A DNA stretch of 64,000 bases from Buttiauxella brennerae ATCC 51605 (GTDB lineage Bacteria > Pseudomonadota > Gammaproteobacteria > Enterobacterales > Enterobacteriaceae), in contig NZ_LXER01000040.1 in assembly GCF_001654925.1 (NCBI RefSeq), forward strand, positions 229,469 to 293,468, in the 5' to 3' direction. A program made the position numbers and the translations under genes. Under the pieces are notes generated by a model. That model ran no database searches, was not told the origin of the DNA, and was given only the letters and a program-made list of their open reading frames with translations. Below are positions 30,158-39,375 of the stretch, in pieces (within the stretch, counting starts at the first letter, position 1; each line of letters begins with the position of its first letter).

Positions 30158-30859
30158 TCAGACCGGTAAATCTATCAGCAATGCGCGCAAGGGTGTATCA
30201 GCAACCAGCGTAATGTTAGCTTCGTCACGGATAAATGCGCCGTCGCCACAGGTAAGCCCTTCTTTTTCCTCAGCCGAGGTCACGGCGTGAACCGTGCCGT
30301 GAATGGACTGCAAATAAGCACGTGGGCCATGTAACTGGAAACTCAATTGCTGGCCTTTCTCCAGTTCAATTTGATGGATCCATACTTGTTGGCGCAGTTG
30401 CAGGCTCTCTTTACTGCCATCGGGTGATGCCAGTAATTGCTGTGGCTGGTCGGTAAGCATGATTTTCTGTACCAGTGAGTTTTCACGTTCCGGGCAGGCA
30501 TCCAGCCACAGTTGCATGCGTGTCAGCGAGTTATCTTTGCTGAGGTTGTGCTCGCTGTAACTGAGCCCCGGCTGCGTGGACAGCAGCAGCGCTTCACCGG
30601 CTTTTGCCTGAACATGGTTACCTTCACTGTCGCGGTATTCCGCTTCACCTTCCAGAATCAAATTCAGAATGTCGACCTTCGGATATGTACGCGGCTGGAA
30701 TGACGCGCCTGGCGCTAACACTTCCTGGTTGAGAACGCGCAACGAAGCATAGCCCAGCAATTTCGGGTCGAAATAGTGACCGAAAGAGAACGTATAGCGA
30801 GCCTGCAGCCATCCGTAGTCCGCTTTCCCGCATTGTTTGGCAGTTCTTGGCGTAATCAT
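30158..30859 (-). CDS. yhaK: Pirin-family protein YhaK
   Basis: A 233-residue bicupin of the pirin/YhaK type. The start MITPRTAKQCGKADYGWLQA (30859) matches E. coli YhaK exactly in place; the ORF is open 18 codons further 5'. Cupin motifs include ARYTFSFGHYFDPKLLGY and YPKVDILNLILEGEAEY. YhaK is a cytosolic protein reported as sensitive to reactive oxygen; its reaction is unknown. It is divergent from yhaJ, a LysR regulator. Confidence 0.95.
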   Translation of the reverse strand: MITPRTAKQCGKADYGWLQARYTFSFGHYFDPKLLGYASLRVLNQEVLAPGASFQPRTYPKVDILNLILEGEAEYRDSEGNHVQAKAGEALLLSTQPGLSYSEHNLSKDNSLTRMQLWLDACPERENSLVQKIMLTDQPQQLLASPDGSKESLQLRQQVWIHQIELEKGQQLSFQLHGPRAYLQSIHGTVHAVTSAEEKEGLTCGDGAFIRDEANITLVADTPLRALLIDLPV

Positions 30860-30965
30860 AATTAATTGACCTCTTTTTACACTCCACTCATGGTAAAGCT
30901 CTGGACGAAGCATTGTTAGCTAGTTAATCTGCTTGGTATGTTCAAATTTCCTGAATGAGAACGAG

Positions 30966-31856
30966 ATGGCAAAAGAGAGAGCATTGACGCTGGAAGCATT
31001 GCGGGTCATGGACGCAATTGACCGACGTGGGAGTTTCGCCGCCGCCGCTGATGAGCTGGGGCGAGTGCCGTCGGCACTGAGTTACACCATGCAGAAGCTT
31101 GAAGAAGAACTGGATGTCGTGCTGTTTGACCGTTCAGGACATCGTACAAAATTTACTAATGTTGGGCGGATGTTACTCGAGCGCGGGCGAGTTTTGCTCG
31201 AAGCGGCTGAAAAACTCACGACCGATGCTGAAGCGCTGGCACGCGGCTGGGAAACGCATCTGACTATCGTCACTGAGGCGCTGGTGCCCACGGCGAAACT
31301 GTATCCGCTGGTGGAAAAACTTGCGGATAAAGCAGACACGCAGCTGTCGATTATTACCGAAGTGTTGGCCGGTTCGTGGGAGCGTTTAGAGCAGGGGCGG
31401 GCAGATATCGTGATTGCGCCGGATATGCATTTCCGTTCGTCTTCAGAGATTAACTCGCGCAAGCTTTATAAGGTGATGAGCGTTTACGTTGCCGCGCCAG
31501 ATCACCCGATTCACAATGAACCAGAGCCACTTTCAGAAGTGACGCGCGTGAAGTATCGCGGGATTGCCGTCGCCGATACCGCGCGTGAACGCCCGGTGTT
31601 AACCGTGCAATTGCTGGATAAACAGCCGCGCCTTACAGTGAGCAGCATGGAAGATAAACGCCAGGCGCTATTGGCGGGGTTGGGTGTTGCGACGATGCCT
31701 TACCCGTTGGTGGAGCAGGATATTGCTGAAGGGCGACTGCGCGTGGTCAGCCCTGAATATACCAATGAAATTGATATTATTATGGCCTGGCGGCGCGATA
31801 GCATGGGCGAGGCGAAAGCCTGGTGTTTGCGTGAGATCCCGAAATATTTGAAGTAG
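30966..31856 (+). CDS. yhaJ: LysR-family transcriptional regulator YhaJ
   Basis: A 296-residue LysR-type regulator. The start MAKERALTLEALRVMDAID at 30966 follows GAGAACGAG and matches the family. The HTH is GSFAAAADELGRVPSALSYT. E. coli YhaJ senses aromatic compounds such as DNT-related quinones and activates yqjF and other genes. Here yqjF is present about 2 kb away, so the same link is likely. It is divergent from yhaK. Confidence 0.95.
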   Translation: MAKERALTLEALRVMDAIDRRGSFAAAADELGRVPSALSYTMQKLEEELDVVLFDRSGHRTKFTNVGRMLLERGRVLLEAAEKLTTDAEALARGWETHLTIVTEALVPTAKLYPLVEKLADKADTQLSIITEVLAGSWERLEQGRADIVIAPDMHFRSSSEINSRKLYKVMSVYVAAPDHPIHNEPEPLSEVTRVKYRGIAVADTARERPVLTVQLLDKQPRLTVSSMEDKRQALLAGLGVATMPYPLVEQDIAEGRLRVVSPEYTNEIDIIMAWRRDSMGEAKAWCLREIPKYLK

Positions 31857-31864
31857 TTGCTATG

Positions 31865-31939
31865 CCCTCACCCAGCCCTCTCCCCCAGGAGAGGGAGAAA
31901 ACCGGACAATTCCCTCTCCCTTAGGGAGAGGGTGAGGGA
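31865..31939. repeat. Dispersed palindromic repeat, family B, copy 4
   Basis: CCCTCACCCAGCCCTCTCCC at the left and an AGGGAGAGGGTGAGGGA-type right end, with the core GAGAAAACCGGACAATTCCC shared with 6141-6218. It lies between the convergent yhaJ and yhaH. Confidence 0.85.
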
Positions 31940-31946
31940 CAAAGCA

Positions 31947-32330
31947 TTACTCGCTGACTAAACGGGCATCCATCGCTTTCGGATCAATACCAAATTTATT
32001 CGGGCCAGGCGTACCGTTCTGGCAGTTAAATGCCAGAATGATTAGCCAGCCTACAATCGGAATGAGCAACAATAACAGCCACCAGGCTGAACGATCTGTG
32101 TCGTGCAAGCGGCGGAACTGTACCGCCCAGTAAGGCAGGAAGATGAATACACCGTAAATGGTGGTAAGCGCCCCTTCATCTCCCGCAATCCGCAGGCCCA
32201 GCATCTTGTCCAGAATACTCAGCACCCCGGTCAGCACCAGGTTCACAAGAATGAACATCCAGTATTCTTTGCGGCGTGCACGGCCACTAAATCCAACGTA
32301 ATTTCTTAAAACTTTGAAATACCAATCCAT
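31947..32330 (-). CDS. yhaH: DUF805 inner-membrane protein YhaH
   Basis: A 127-residue DUF805 protein with four hydrophobic segments. The N-terminal WYFKVLRNYVGFSGRARRKE and YWMFILVNLV signature is typical. Its function is unknown. It keeps the E. coli position between yqjG and yhaJ. Confidence 0.93.
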   Translation of the reverse strand: MDWYFKVLRNYVGFSGRARRKEYWMFILVNLVLTGVLSILDKMLGLRIAGDEGALTTIYGVFIFLPYWAVQFRRLHDTDRSAWWLLLLLIPIVGWLIILAFNCQNGTPGPNKFGIDPKAMDARLVSE

Positions 32331-32424
32331 ATGTAGCCTGCCTTAAGTAGTCATCAATCTCTTGATCTATTTCAAGAATAGCTGCGAATGGATTTCACGT
32401 AAATCATAGCCTCAGTGAATTTAA

Positions 32425-33417
32425 TCAACCTTTGTTAAACCGTTCTTCTCGTCCATGCGGTTCGTTTAAATCCTGAGCCGGGCCGACAGAGATAATTCCG
32501 GTAGGGTTAATGGTTTTGTGGCTGCGATAGTAGTGGTTGCGGATATGGGCGAAATCGACGGTTTCGGCAATGCCTGGCATTTGGTAGATATCGCGCAGGA
32601 ACCCGTACAGATTCAGGTAATCGCTAATGCGGTGTTTGTCGCATTTGAAGTGGGTGACGTAGACCGGGTCGAAGCGCACCAGTGTCGTCCACAGGCGAAT
32701 ATCAGCTTCGGTCAGTTGATCGCCGGTTAAGTAGCGATGCTGGCCAAGGATTTGCTCAACGCGAGCCAGCGACTCAAAGACTTTCGTCACCGCATCATCG
32801 TAGGCTTCCTGAGAGGTGGCAAAACCTGCTTTATACACGCCGTTGTTGATGGAGTCGTAAATCCAACCATTGAGCTCATCAATCTTGCTGCGCAGCGGTG
32901 TCGGGTAATAGTCGCCCGCCCGCGCACCTTGCGCATCAAACGCGGTATTGAGCATACGAATGATTTCGGCCGACTCGTTACTGACGATGGTCTGCGTTTT
33001 TTTGTCCCACAACACAGGCACGGTGACGCGCCCGGTGTAATCCGGATCGGCTTGCAAATAGAGCTGGTAGAGATATTCGTGCTGGTATAAGCCATCGCCA
33101 GTCGCATTTGGGAAGTCATCACCAAACGTCCAGCCATCTTGCAGCATAAGTGGGTGAACCACGGAAACGGAAATTAAGGACTCAAGGCCTTTTAACGCAC
33201 GCATGATGAGTGCGCGGTGCGCCCAAGGGCAGGCGAGGGAGACATAAAGATGATAGCGATCTTTCTCGGCGGCAAAGCCACCTTTGCCCGTTGGACCCGG
33301 TTCGCCATCAGCAGTCAGCCAGTTACGAAATGCTGACTCTGAACGTTTGAAGTTGCCACCGGTCGATTTGGTGTCATACCAGACATCGTGCCAGACGCCG
33401 TCGATTAGCTGTCCCAT
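32425..33417 (-). CDS. yqjG: Glutathionyl-hydroquinone reductase YqjG
   Basis: A 330-residue xi-class glutathione transferase. The nucleophile motif ACPWAHRALIMRALKGLE carries the catalytic cysteine (about C64), followed by the C-terminal helical GST domain with LTEADIRLWTTLVRFDPVY. It reduces glutathionyl-hydroquinones, releasing hydroquinone and disulfide. It follows yqjF, separated by a strong hairpin. Confidence 0.96.
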   Translation of the reverse strand: MGQLIDGVWHDVWYDTKSTGGNFKRSESAFRNWLTADGEPGPTGKGGFAAEKDRYHLYVSLACPWAHRALIMRALKGLESLISVSVVHPLMLQDGWTFGDDFPNATGDGLYQHEYLYQLYLQADPDYTGRVTVPVLWDKKTQTIVSNESAEIIRMLNTAFDAQGARAGDYYPTPLRSKIDELNGWIYDSINNGVYKAGFATSQEAYDDAVTKVFESLARVEQILGQHRYLTGDQLTEADIRLWTTLVRFDPVYVTHFKCDKHRISDYLNLYGFLRDIYQMPGIAETVDFAHIRNHYYRSHKTINPTGIISVGPAQDLNEPHGREERFNKG

Positions 33418-33446
33418 GTTGATTCCTCTGTGGTCTTTAAAAACAA

Positions 33447-33474
33447 AAAAGCGAAGGGATTAACCTTCGCTTTT
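33447..33474. terminator. Hairpin between yqjF and yqjG
   Basis: Eleven-base stem AAAAGCGAAGG / CCTTCGCTTTT with a six-base loop. The T-tract works in either direction; on the minus strand it ends yqjF or attenuates into yqjG. Confidence 0.8.
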
Positions 33475-33495
33475 AGCAAAACTAAGTATAGAGCC

Positions 33496-33888
33496 TTACC
33501 AGTTTTTCTTCAGGATGCGGTCGATGCTGTATGCACCTGGTCCGAAGATAGCCAGCAACAGGTAACCACCTGCGATGGTGAAGTTTTTCATAAACATGGT
33601 TGAGTTCATGCCCTGGCTGAAATCACCGTGGAACAAGAACGCAGTCAGAATCGTGAACACCGCAGTGATAATCGCTGTGGTACGAGTAAAGAAACCGAAC
33701 AGAATCGCCAGGCCGCCACCAAACTCAAGCAGAATGGTCAGAGGCAACAAGAACCCCGGAACGCCCATCGCTTCCATGTATTGTTGAGTACCGGCATAAC
33801 CATTAATTTTGCCCCAGCCTGCAACGATGAACAGGATCGGCATCAAAACACGAGCTAACAGTACACCAGCATCATCTAATTTTTTCAT
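33496..33888 (-). CDS. yqjF: DoxX-family inner-membrane protein YqjF
   Basis: A 130-residue DoxX/quinol-oxidase-subunit-like membrane protein with four helices. VLLARVLMPILFIVAGWGKI and LEFGGGLAILFGFFTRTTAI are the family signatures. In E. coli it is the YhaJ-dependent gene induced by nitroaromatic breakdown products. A separate promoter is implied by the terminator-like hairpin upstream at 34068-34092. Confidence 0.95.
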   Translation of the reverse strand: MKKLDDAGVLLARVLMPILFIVAGWGKINGYAGTQQYMEAMGVPGFLLPLTILLEFGGGLAILFGFFTRTTAIITAVFTILTAFLFHGDFSQGMNSTMFMKNFTIAGGYLLLAIFGPGAYSIDRILKKNW

Positions 33889-34067
33889 TTTACTCTCCAG
33901 CGAATTTCTATTGGGTGCTATCAGCCCAGGGATGTTTGTCTTTGCAATTTCCGGTAGTTACCGTTGCTTGCGGTTGATGGAGAGGATAATAGACGGGACG
34001 TTACGTGATTGTTAGCAAGGAAAACTGTCGATGTTTTTCAAATTACTTGAGCAATAGCAGAAATAAC

Positions 34068-34092
34068 AACGCCGCCTGGATTAGGCGGCGTT
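34068..34092 (-). terminator. Terminator of the yqjCDEK unit
   Basis: Ten-base perfect stem AACGCCGCCT / AGGCGGCGTT with a five-base loop, six bases after the yqjK stop, followed on the minus strand by GTTATTT. Confidence 0.75.
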
Positions 34093-34097
34093 AAGAA

Positions 34098-34388
34098 TTA
34101 ATGCGATTGCTGCTGTACCGTGTTGCGGATAAGGCGCCAGGCGCTCCAGGCACCAAACCCACGCCTTGCCCAGCGCATCAGGAAGCTGGGGTGGCGCACG
34201 GTCCACACTGCCATCACGCTGCTGGCGATTAACGCATAGCTGCGTAAGCTCAGTAACGTGTTCCAGCCGCGGTCATACGCACCTGTTGCTTCCAGCCAGT
34301 CACGCCGGGTTGCACTGACATCCAGCCGTTGTTGCTGAATTTGGCTGAGTAGAAATGCTTTGCGCTTATCAAGCTCACGTTTGCTCAT
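34098..34388 (-). CDS. yqjK: YqjK-family protein
   Basis: A 96-residue basic protein: N-terminal MSKRELDKRKAFLLSQIQQQ, then one hydrophobic segment (SYALIASSVMAVWTV) and an Arg/Trp-rich tail. It matches E. coli YqjK. Its start lies two bases after the yqjE stop, so the genes are co-translated. Function unknown. Confidence 0.93.
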   Translation of the reverse strand: MSKRELDKRKAFLLSQIQQQRLDVSATRRDWLEATGAYDRGWNTLLSLRSYALIASSVMAVWTVRHPSFLMRWARRGFGAWSAWRLIRNTVQQQSH

Positions 34389-34390
34389 GG

Positions 34391-34783
34391 CTAGTCATCT
34401 TCCAGCAGTGCACGGTCGTTTTCGAGCTCACGGCGGGTATGGCGCAGCAGTGTGGACTGGCGAGACTTCCGCAGAGTCCAGATACCACCGATTAAAGCCA
34501 GTCCCAGTAAGACGACGGTCGTTGCGATCATAGCGTTCAGGCGATATTGCGGTTCAACCGCCCAGAACACCAGCACCACCAGACTCATTAACCCGAACGC
34601 AGCAAACAGCATGGTTAAGCCAAGCATCAGTAGCAGTTGAACGAGGTGTGCCTTCTCCTCTTCCAGTTCCACTACGGCAAGGCGCAAACGCGTTTCCACC
34701 ATCCCAACGATGATGGTGACGAGGCGCTGACCAATGCCGAGGACGCTTTTGCCCGGCCCTTGAGGTTGATGGGATTCAGGCAT
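34391..34783 (-). CDS. yqjE: Phage-holin-3-like membrane protein YqjE
   Basis: A 130-residue membrane protein with two helices in the middle (LVQLLLMLGLTMLFAAFGLM and LNAMIATTVVLLGLALIGGI). The ATG at 34783 gives MPESHQPQGPGKSVLG as in E. coli; the longer ORF overlaps yqjD and is not needed. Function unknown. Inner-membrane relatives may interact with YqjD. Confidence 0.93.
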   Translation of the reverse strand: MPESHQPQGPGKSVLGIGQRLVTIIVGMVETRLRLAVVELEEEKAHLVQLLLMLGLTMLFAAFGLMSLVVLVFWAVEPQYRLNAMIATTVVLLGLALIGGIWTLRKSRQSTLLRHTRRELENDRALLEDD

Positions 34784-34785
34784 AA

Positions 34786-35091
34786 TTAGCGACGTGTCAG
34801 TAGAACGCCGAGCACGACACCAATCGCCGCCCCAATACCCACACCCGTCCACGGGTTCTCACGGACATAATCATCGGCTTTTGCCGCGGCTTCACGGGTT
34901 TGTTTAGCAATAACGTCACCGGTGTCGCCCAGGCGAACACGGCTTTCTTTCAGTGCTTTTTCAGCTTTGCCGCGTAGTTTTTCAAGTTCAGTCTGAGACT
35001 TATCCTTCGATGCACTCAGCACCTCTTCAAGGGTATCTGCCAGGGATTTCAACTCAGCGCGCAAATGTTCTGATGTAGTATCTTTTGACAT
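34786..35091 (-). CDS. yqjD: DUF883 membrane-anchored ribosome-binding protein YqjD
   Basis: A 101-residue protein of the ElaB/YqjD/DUF883 family. It has a long amphipathic helix with coiled-coil character (about 5-70), then NPWTGVGIGAAIGVVLGVLL, a C-terminal membrane anchor, and RR at the end. E. coli YqjD is a stationary-phase protein that binds ribosomes at the membrane. It is followed two bases later by yqjE. Confidence 0.95.
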   Translation of the reverse strand: MSKDTTSEHLRAELKSLADTLEEVLSASKDKSQTELEKLRGKAEKALKESRVRLGDTGDVIAKQTREAAAKADDYVRENPWTGVGIGAAIGVVLGVLLTRR

Positions 35092-35179
35092 AGTTCTCTC
35101 CAGGTGTTTGAGGTCAATCCTTGCCCATCCTGTTTCGGGTTGCAGGTTTTAGCCGCAAGACGAAATTTTAGGGGGTGTC

Positions 35180-35548
35180 TTAGTAATCACGGGCCTGCAA
35201 CGTTTTCAGCTCATGTTCAGCTTCAGACAGTTTTTGCTCCCGCTTGGAAATTTTTTCAGCGTCGCCTTTATCGCGCGCTTCTTGAAGATCGGCTTTGCGC
35301 TCGGTGATTTCAGCTTTCTGTTCGTTAATTTTTTTCTGATGAGCTGCACGCAGGCTGCTGTCGGTGCAATTGGCACGAACTTCTTTCAATGCTTTGTTAA
35401 GTCCATCGACACGGTTTTTATTCTGGTGCTTCTCCGCATAGCCAATTTCACGTTGAATATCTTGCTCTTTTTCGCTGCACAGCGAGCTCGCATGTGCCAC
35501 AGAAGTCAAAGATAACAAGGCAAGAGCCAGTACGGTACGGTAATTCAT
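35180..35548 (-). CDS. yqjC: Periplasmic DUF1090 protein YqjC
   Basis: A 122-residue secreted protein. The signal peptide MNYRTVLALALLSLTSVAHA is followed by SSLCSEKEQDIQREIGYAEK and a charged coiled-coil body ending LQARDY. The ATG at 35548 with GGAAGG upstream gives exactly the E. coli length; the longer ORF would spoil the signal peptide. Function unknown, linked with acid and envelope stress in relatives. Confidence 0.93.
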   Translation of the reverse strand: MNYRTVLALALLSLTSVAHASSLCSEKEQDIQREIGYAEKHQNKNRVDGLNKALKEVRANCTDSSLRAAHQKKINEQKAEITERKADLQEARDKGDAEKISKREQKLSEAEHELKTLQARDY

Positions 35549-35717
35549 GTTTACAACCTTCCATTGTGAATGTGCATTTAGCCGCGAGGTTAAGGTCACA
35601 CAAAATCCAGAAATTCTATGAATATGATGATTTGTAGCCGTTTAAGTAAAAACAAGCATAGACAGAAATTGAGTAAAAACCCAATCCACATTAACAAATT
35701 AGGATTTCTGGAAAGGG

Positions 35718-36095
35718 TTAACCGATGCGGATATTTTCGTTGAGTACACGCGTAAGCCAGGTGCTGGCGCTATCATCTTCTTCTTGTTGAGCGATGACAT
35801 AGCCATGCGGCAGTGTTTTATACAACACGGCTTTAGCGGCTTCACTTTGCGCACTCGAATCAAATTTTATCAATAAAGAATTGTTGTCCGGGGTAATGCT
35901 TTTAAAGCGAATACCGTTGGCATCAAGGTGGTGCCAGACATAAAAACCATCAGGCATGCTGATGCCTTGCTGGCTGGAACGAATCTCCAGCGTGGACTCA
36001 GTCCGCTGCATTCCAGACCAGATAAGGACGCTTGCCACCGCAAGCGCGCCAACTAACATCGTGGCCTTAAGGCCACGAAAAATGTGTGTTTTCAT
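35718..36095 (-). CDS. mzrA: EnvZ/OmpR modulator MzrA
   Basis: A bitopic inner-membrane protein of about 125 residues. Residues MLVGALAVASVLIWSGM form the membrane segment, and the periplasmic domain shows MPDGFYVWHHLDANGIRFKS and LPHGYVIAQQEEDD as in MzrA. An ATG two codons earlier (36101) also exists, but the GAGGG ribosome site fits the second ATG better. MzrA contacts EnvZ and raises OmpR phosphorylation. It lies 11 bases after yqjA. Confidence 0.9.
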   Translation of the reverse strand: MKTHIFRGLKATMLVGALAVASVLIWSGMQRTESTLEIRSSQQGISMPDGFYVWHHLDANGIRFKSITPDNNSLLIKFDSSAQSEAAKAVLYKTLPHGYVIAQQEEDDSASTWLTRVLNENIRIG

Positions 36096-36106
36096 CGTCA
36101 TCCCTC

Positions 36107-36769
36107 TTAACTGCGGTTTCCGTATTTCTTACGCCAAAGCACAATCAACGAACCGATCAGGCCAATTACCAGCAACACGACTGGTAGTAGCATCAGGCAG
36201 GACATCAATGCATCTTCATATTTCAGGAATACCGGCGTTTTGCCGAGCAGGTATCCTAGCGAGGTGAGAATTAATACCCATAACAGGCCGCTCATCCAGT
36301 TGAAGAACTGGAAGCGAGCATTGTTCAGACCAGATAAACCAGCAATAGTTGGTAACAGGGTACGAACAAAAGCAATAAATCGACCAATCAACAACGCTGA
36401 CAAGCCATGTTTATGGAACAGGTTGTGCGCTCGCTGGTGATAATGTGCCGGAAGGTGCGAAAGCCAGTTCTGCACGATTCGCGTGTTGCCAAGCCAGCGC
36501 CCTTGAATATAACTGAGCCAACAACCGAGGCTTGCGGCTGTTGTGAGTAACAGTAGTGTTTCCGGGAAACCCATGGCCCCTTTGGCAATCAGCACGCCGA
36601 CCAAAACTAACAGACTATCGCCCGGCAGGAAGGCTGCCGGCAGCAGACCGTTTTCAAGGAATAGAATCATGAATAACACGAAGTAAAGCATGCCAATCAT
36701 TCCTGGATTGGCGAGCGTTTCAAAATCCTGGCTCCACAGAGCGTTCAACAGTTGTGATAAAAGTTCCAT
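36107..36769 (-). CDS. yqjA: DedA-family inner-membrane protein YqjA
   Basis: A 220-residue DedA/VTT-domain protein with several membrane segments. [20 protein letters not shown] and [20 protein letters not shown] plus [12 protein letters not shown] are hallmark segments, the latter including the essential arginine and proline. DedA proteins support membrane potential and undecaprenyl-phosphate or lipid translocation. It forms an operon with mzrA. Confidence 0.96.
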   Translation of the reverse strand: MELLSQLLNALWSQDFETLANPGMIGMLYFVLFMILFLENGLLPAAFLPGDSLLVLVGVLIAKGAMGFPETLLLLTTAASLGCWLSYIQGRWLGNTRIVQNWLSHLPAHYHQRAHNLFHKHGLSALLIGRFIAFVRTLLPTIAGLSGLNNARFQFFNWMSGLLWVLILTSLGYLLGKTPVFLKYEDALMSCLMLLPVVLLVIGLIGSLIVLWRKKYGNRS

Positions 36770-37162
36770 TCAGTGTTCCTGGCACATCGGTTAAGACCGC
36801 TGATCAATGTCAGATAGGTAGAGTGCGGCTTTGTTATACCCCTCATACTTCAAATTGCATGTACGTTGGCTTTCCTGCGACTCGAATTATTTTGGGTATA
36901 TGCCTTGTTGTAGTTGCCGCCTACAATCCACGGCTTGATGCCTGTTCGCGCCACAGCTCCGTGTGAATGCGCCAGGCAGGTGAATAGCAACGCTAGCACC
37001 GACTGTGAAATTGCATCTAATTGTAACAAAGCTCTGTCTAATGCGTCACAGTATTTGTGCTTTGTTGAGGATTGATTTTGATGAGTCGCAGAGGGGCTGG
37101 CGAGGGTATTTACAAACGCTGACACTATTGGTTGGTTTGCTTACCCTCGCGCGGGAAAATGA
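36770..37162. other. Gene-free region between yqjA and exuR
   Basis: A gap of 393 bases. It contains a short family A repeat at 36836-36900 and must hold the yqjA promoter. No further ORF or RNA is recognisable. Confidence 0.6.
36836..36900. repeat. Dispersed palindromic repeat, family A, short copy
   Basis: ATACCCCTCATACTTCAAAT at one end and CGACTCGAATTATTTTGGGT plus AT at the other. These are the two ends of the 22873-22997 element with only a short centre. Confidence 0.8.
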
Positions 37163-37939
37163 CTATTTTTGACCGTTTGCCGCTGTATCGAGATGAATGA
37201 CCGGATTATCGGCAAATAAGTAGCGGTCTGCGTTGAACTCGAAGTCATCGCTGGTTGCATCAAACAGCATCTGTTTGGTGTTTTCGAGGTGCTGCCACAT
37301 TGCCACTTTTGCTGCATGCGGGTCTTTACGAATCAGCGCCTTAAGGATTTGGTCGTGATCTTCACACCAGTTGTCTACGGTGCGCTTATCAATATGTTCG
37401 TGAAGTTTTTTCCAGTACGGGTTGTGGATACGTTGGCTCCACATTTTTTCTACGATGGCAGCAAGGGCGCTATTTTGTGAGGCCAGCGCGACTTGAGTGT
37501 GGAAATGAAGGTCCCACTCGGAATCACGGAAACTTTCCTCGTTACGCGCCATTTCCTGAATTTCCATCAGTTTGACGATATCTTGCTTGGTCACCTGAGT
37601 GGCCGCAAATTCCGCGATATTACTTTCAATCAACTGGCGGGCTTGCAGCAGCTCAAACGGCCCAAAACTTGCGAACTCAAATTGTTCATCAGGCAGATTG
37701 GTGTATTTCGCCTGGTTCGCAATAACGTGGATGCCGGAGCCTTTGCGTACTTCGACGTAGCCTTCCACTTCCAGCATGATAATTGCTTCACGAACCACAG
37801 TGCGGCTCACGTTCTTTTCTTCAGCAATAAAGCGCTCTGCCGGGAGTTTTTCCCCGACCAGATAAACACCGTTTTCGATGCGTTGTTTAAGTTCAGCGGC
37901 TAATTGCTGATAAAGACGACGTGGTTCCATAACTTCCAT
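37163..37939 (-). CDS. exuR: Hexuronate regulon repressor ExuR
   Basis: A 258-residue GntR/FadR-type repressor. The N-terminal winged helix holds [20 protein letters not shown] and the C-terminal FCD domain includes [20 protein letters not shown] and the metal/ligand histidines. Length equals E. coli ExuR. It represses exuT, uxaCA and related galacturonate/glucuronate genes; tagaturonate or fructuronate relieves repression. It lies downstream of exuT in the same orientation, past a terminator. Confidence 0.97.
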   Translation of the reverse strand: MEVMEPRRLYQQLAAELKQRIENGVYLVGEKLPAERFIAEEKNVSRTVVREAIIMLEVEGYVEVRKGSGIHVIANQAKYTNLPDEQFEFASFGPFELLQARQLIESNIAEFAATQVTKQDIVKLMEIQEMARNEESFRDSEWDLHFHTQVALASQNSALAAIVEKMWSQRIHNPYWKKLHEHIDKRTVDNWCEDHDQILKALIRKDPHAAKVAMWQHLENTKQMLFDATSDDFEFNADRYLFADNPVIHLDTAANGQK

Positions 37940-38020
37940 CTGTAGCTCCGGGAAAGACCCTGCGGGTAACCTTATTTGTTATACCACTTTTCAAACTTCG
38001 GCTCCACATTGTAGATACAC

Positions 38021-38045
38021 AAAAGCCGCCTGAGCGGCGGCTTTT
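38021..38045. terminator. Terminator between exuT and exuR
   Basis: Ten-base stem AAAAGCCGCC / GGCGGCTTTT with a five-base loop, 23 bases after the exuT stop. Confidence 0.9.
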
Positions 38046-38067
38046 GTTATGCAGATTGAGACACCGA

Positions 38068-39375
38068 TTAAGCTAACGCTTGCTTCGGTTTTTGCGAGTC
38101 GTCAATCTCACTGATGGGTTTGTTTTGCAGCACGGTCCAGATAACGATAGCGCCAAGGATATCGAACACAGCCAGCGCAGCGAACAGTGGGCTGAAGCCT
38201 AAAGTATCAGCCAGTGCGCCAACAACCAGAGCAAACATGGTGCTCGCGGTCCAGGCTGCCATACCGGTCAAGCCATTCGCCGTTGCCACTTCGTTACGAC
38301 CGAACACGTCAGAAGACAGAGTGATCAGTGCGCCAGACAGTGACTGGTGAGCAAAGCCGCCAACACACAGCAGAGCGATTGCAACGTACGGGCTGGTGAA
38401 CAGGCCGATAGTACCTGGAGCAATCATCAGAATCGCACCCATGGTCACAACCAGTTTACGAGAAACAATCAGGTTCACACCGAATACGCGCTGGAACATA
38501 GGTGGCAGGTAGCCGCCAACGATACAACCCAGGTCAGCAAACAGCATTGGCAACCATGCAAACATCGCAATGTGTTTCAGGTCAAAGCCGTAGACTTTAA
38601 ACATGAACAATGGGATCCAGGCGTTGAAAGTACCCCAGGCTGGTTCAGCAAGGAAACGTGGCAGAGCAATACCCCAGAACTGGCGGTTCTGCAGGATTTT
38701 CCAGGCGCTCATTTTTTTGCTGTTGTTAGTCTGGTGATGCGCTTCCTGGCCACCGATGATGTACTCACGTTCTTCTTCAGAAAGACGTTTCTGGTCACGT
38801 GGGTGTTTGTAGAAAATCAACCAGCACATCGCCCATGCAAAGCTCAGCACACCGGAGATGATGAAAGCCATCTGCCAGCTGTGCATCACAATCGCCCAGA
38901 CCACTAATGGTGGAGCAATCATGCCGCCGATAGAGGAGCCGACGTTGAAGTAACCCACGGCAATAGAACGCTCTTTAGCCGGGAACCATTCGCTACTGGC
39001 TTTCAGGCCAGCTGGAATCATAGCCGCTTCAGCAGCACCCACTGCGCCACGAGCGATTGCCAGGCCACCCCAGCTCCCTGCCAGTGCAGTTGCACCACAG
39101 AAAATTGCCCATGCGACTGCAAAGAATGCGTAGCCCACTTTGGTACCCAAAACATCAAGCGCGTAACCTGCAACAGGCTGCATGATGGTGTAGCAAGCTG
39201 AGTAGGCAGCGATAATGTAGGAGTACTGCTGAGTGGAAATATGCAGCTCTGCCATCAAAGTTGGTGCAGCAGCCGCAATCGTATTACGTGTCAGATAACC
39301 CAGTATGGTACCCATGGTTACCAGGGCTATCATGTACCAGCGCAAGCCTTGAATCTTTCGCATTTTGAATTTCAT
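38068..39375 (-). CDS. exuT: Hexuronate MFS transporter ExuT
   Basis: A 435-residue anion:cation symporter with 12 helices. LGYLTRNTIAAAAPTLMAEL, AGYALDVLGTKVGYA and GAVGAAEAAMIPAGLKASSE match ExuT. It takes up D-galacturonate and D-glucuronate with protons. Two starts are close together (MKFKMRKIQG; the second M at 39363 equals the E. coli start), and the sequence does not decide between them. It is divergent from uxaC across a long control region. Confidence 0.96.
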   Translation of the reverse strand: MKFKMRKIQGLRWYMIALVTMGTILGYLTRNTIAAAAPTLMAELHISTQQYSYIIAAYSACYTIMQPVAGYALDVLGTKVGYAFFAVAWAIFCGATALAGSWGGLAIARGAVGAAEAAMIPAGLKASSEWFPAKERSIAVGYFNVGSSIGGMIAPPLVVWAIVMHSWQMAFIISGVLSFAWAMCWLIFYKHPRDQKRLSEEEREYIIGGQEAHHQTNNSKKMSAWKILQNRQFWGIALPRFLAEPAWGTFNAWIPLFMFKVYGFDLKHIAMFAWLPMLFADLGCIVGGYLPPMFQRVFGVNLIVSRKLVVTMGAILMIAPGTIGLFTSPYVAIALLCVGGFAHQSLSGALITLSSDVFGRNEVATANGLTGMAAWTASTMFALVVGALADTLGFSPLFAALAVFDILGAIVIWTVLQNKPISEIDDSQKPKQALA

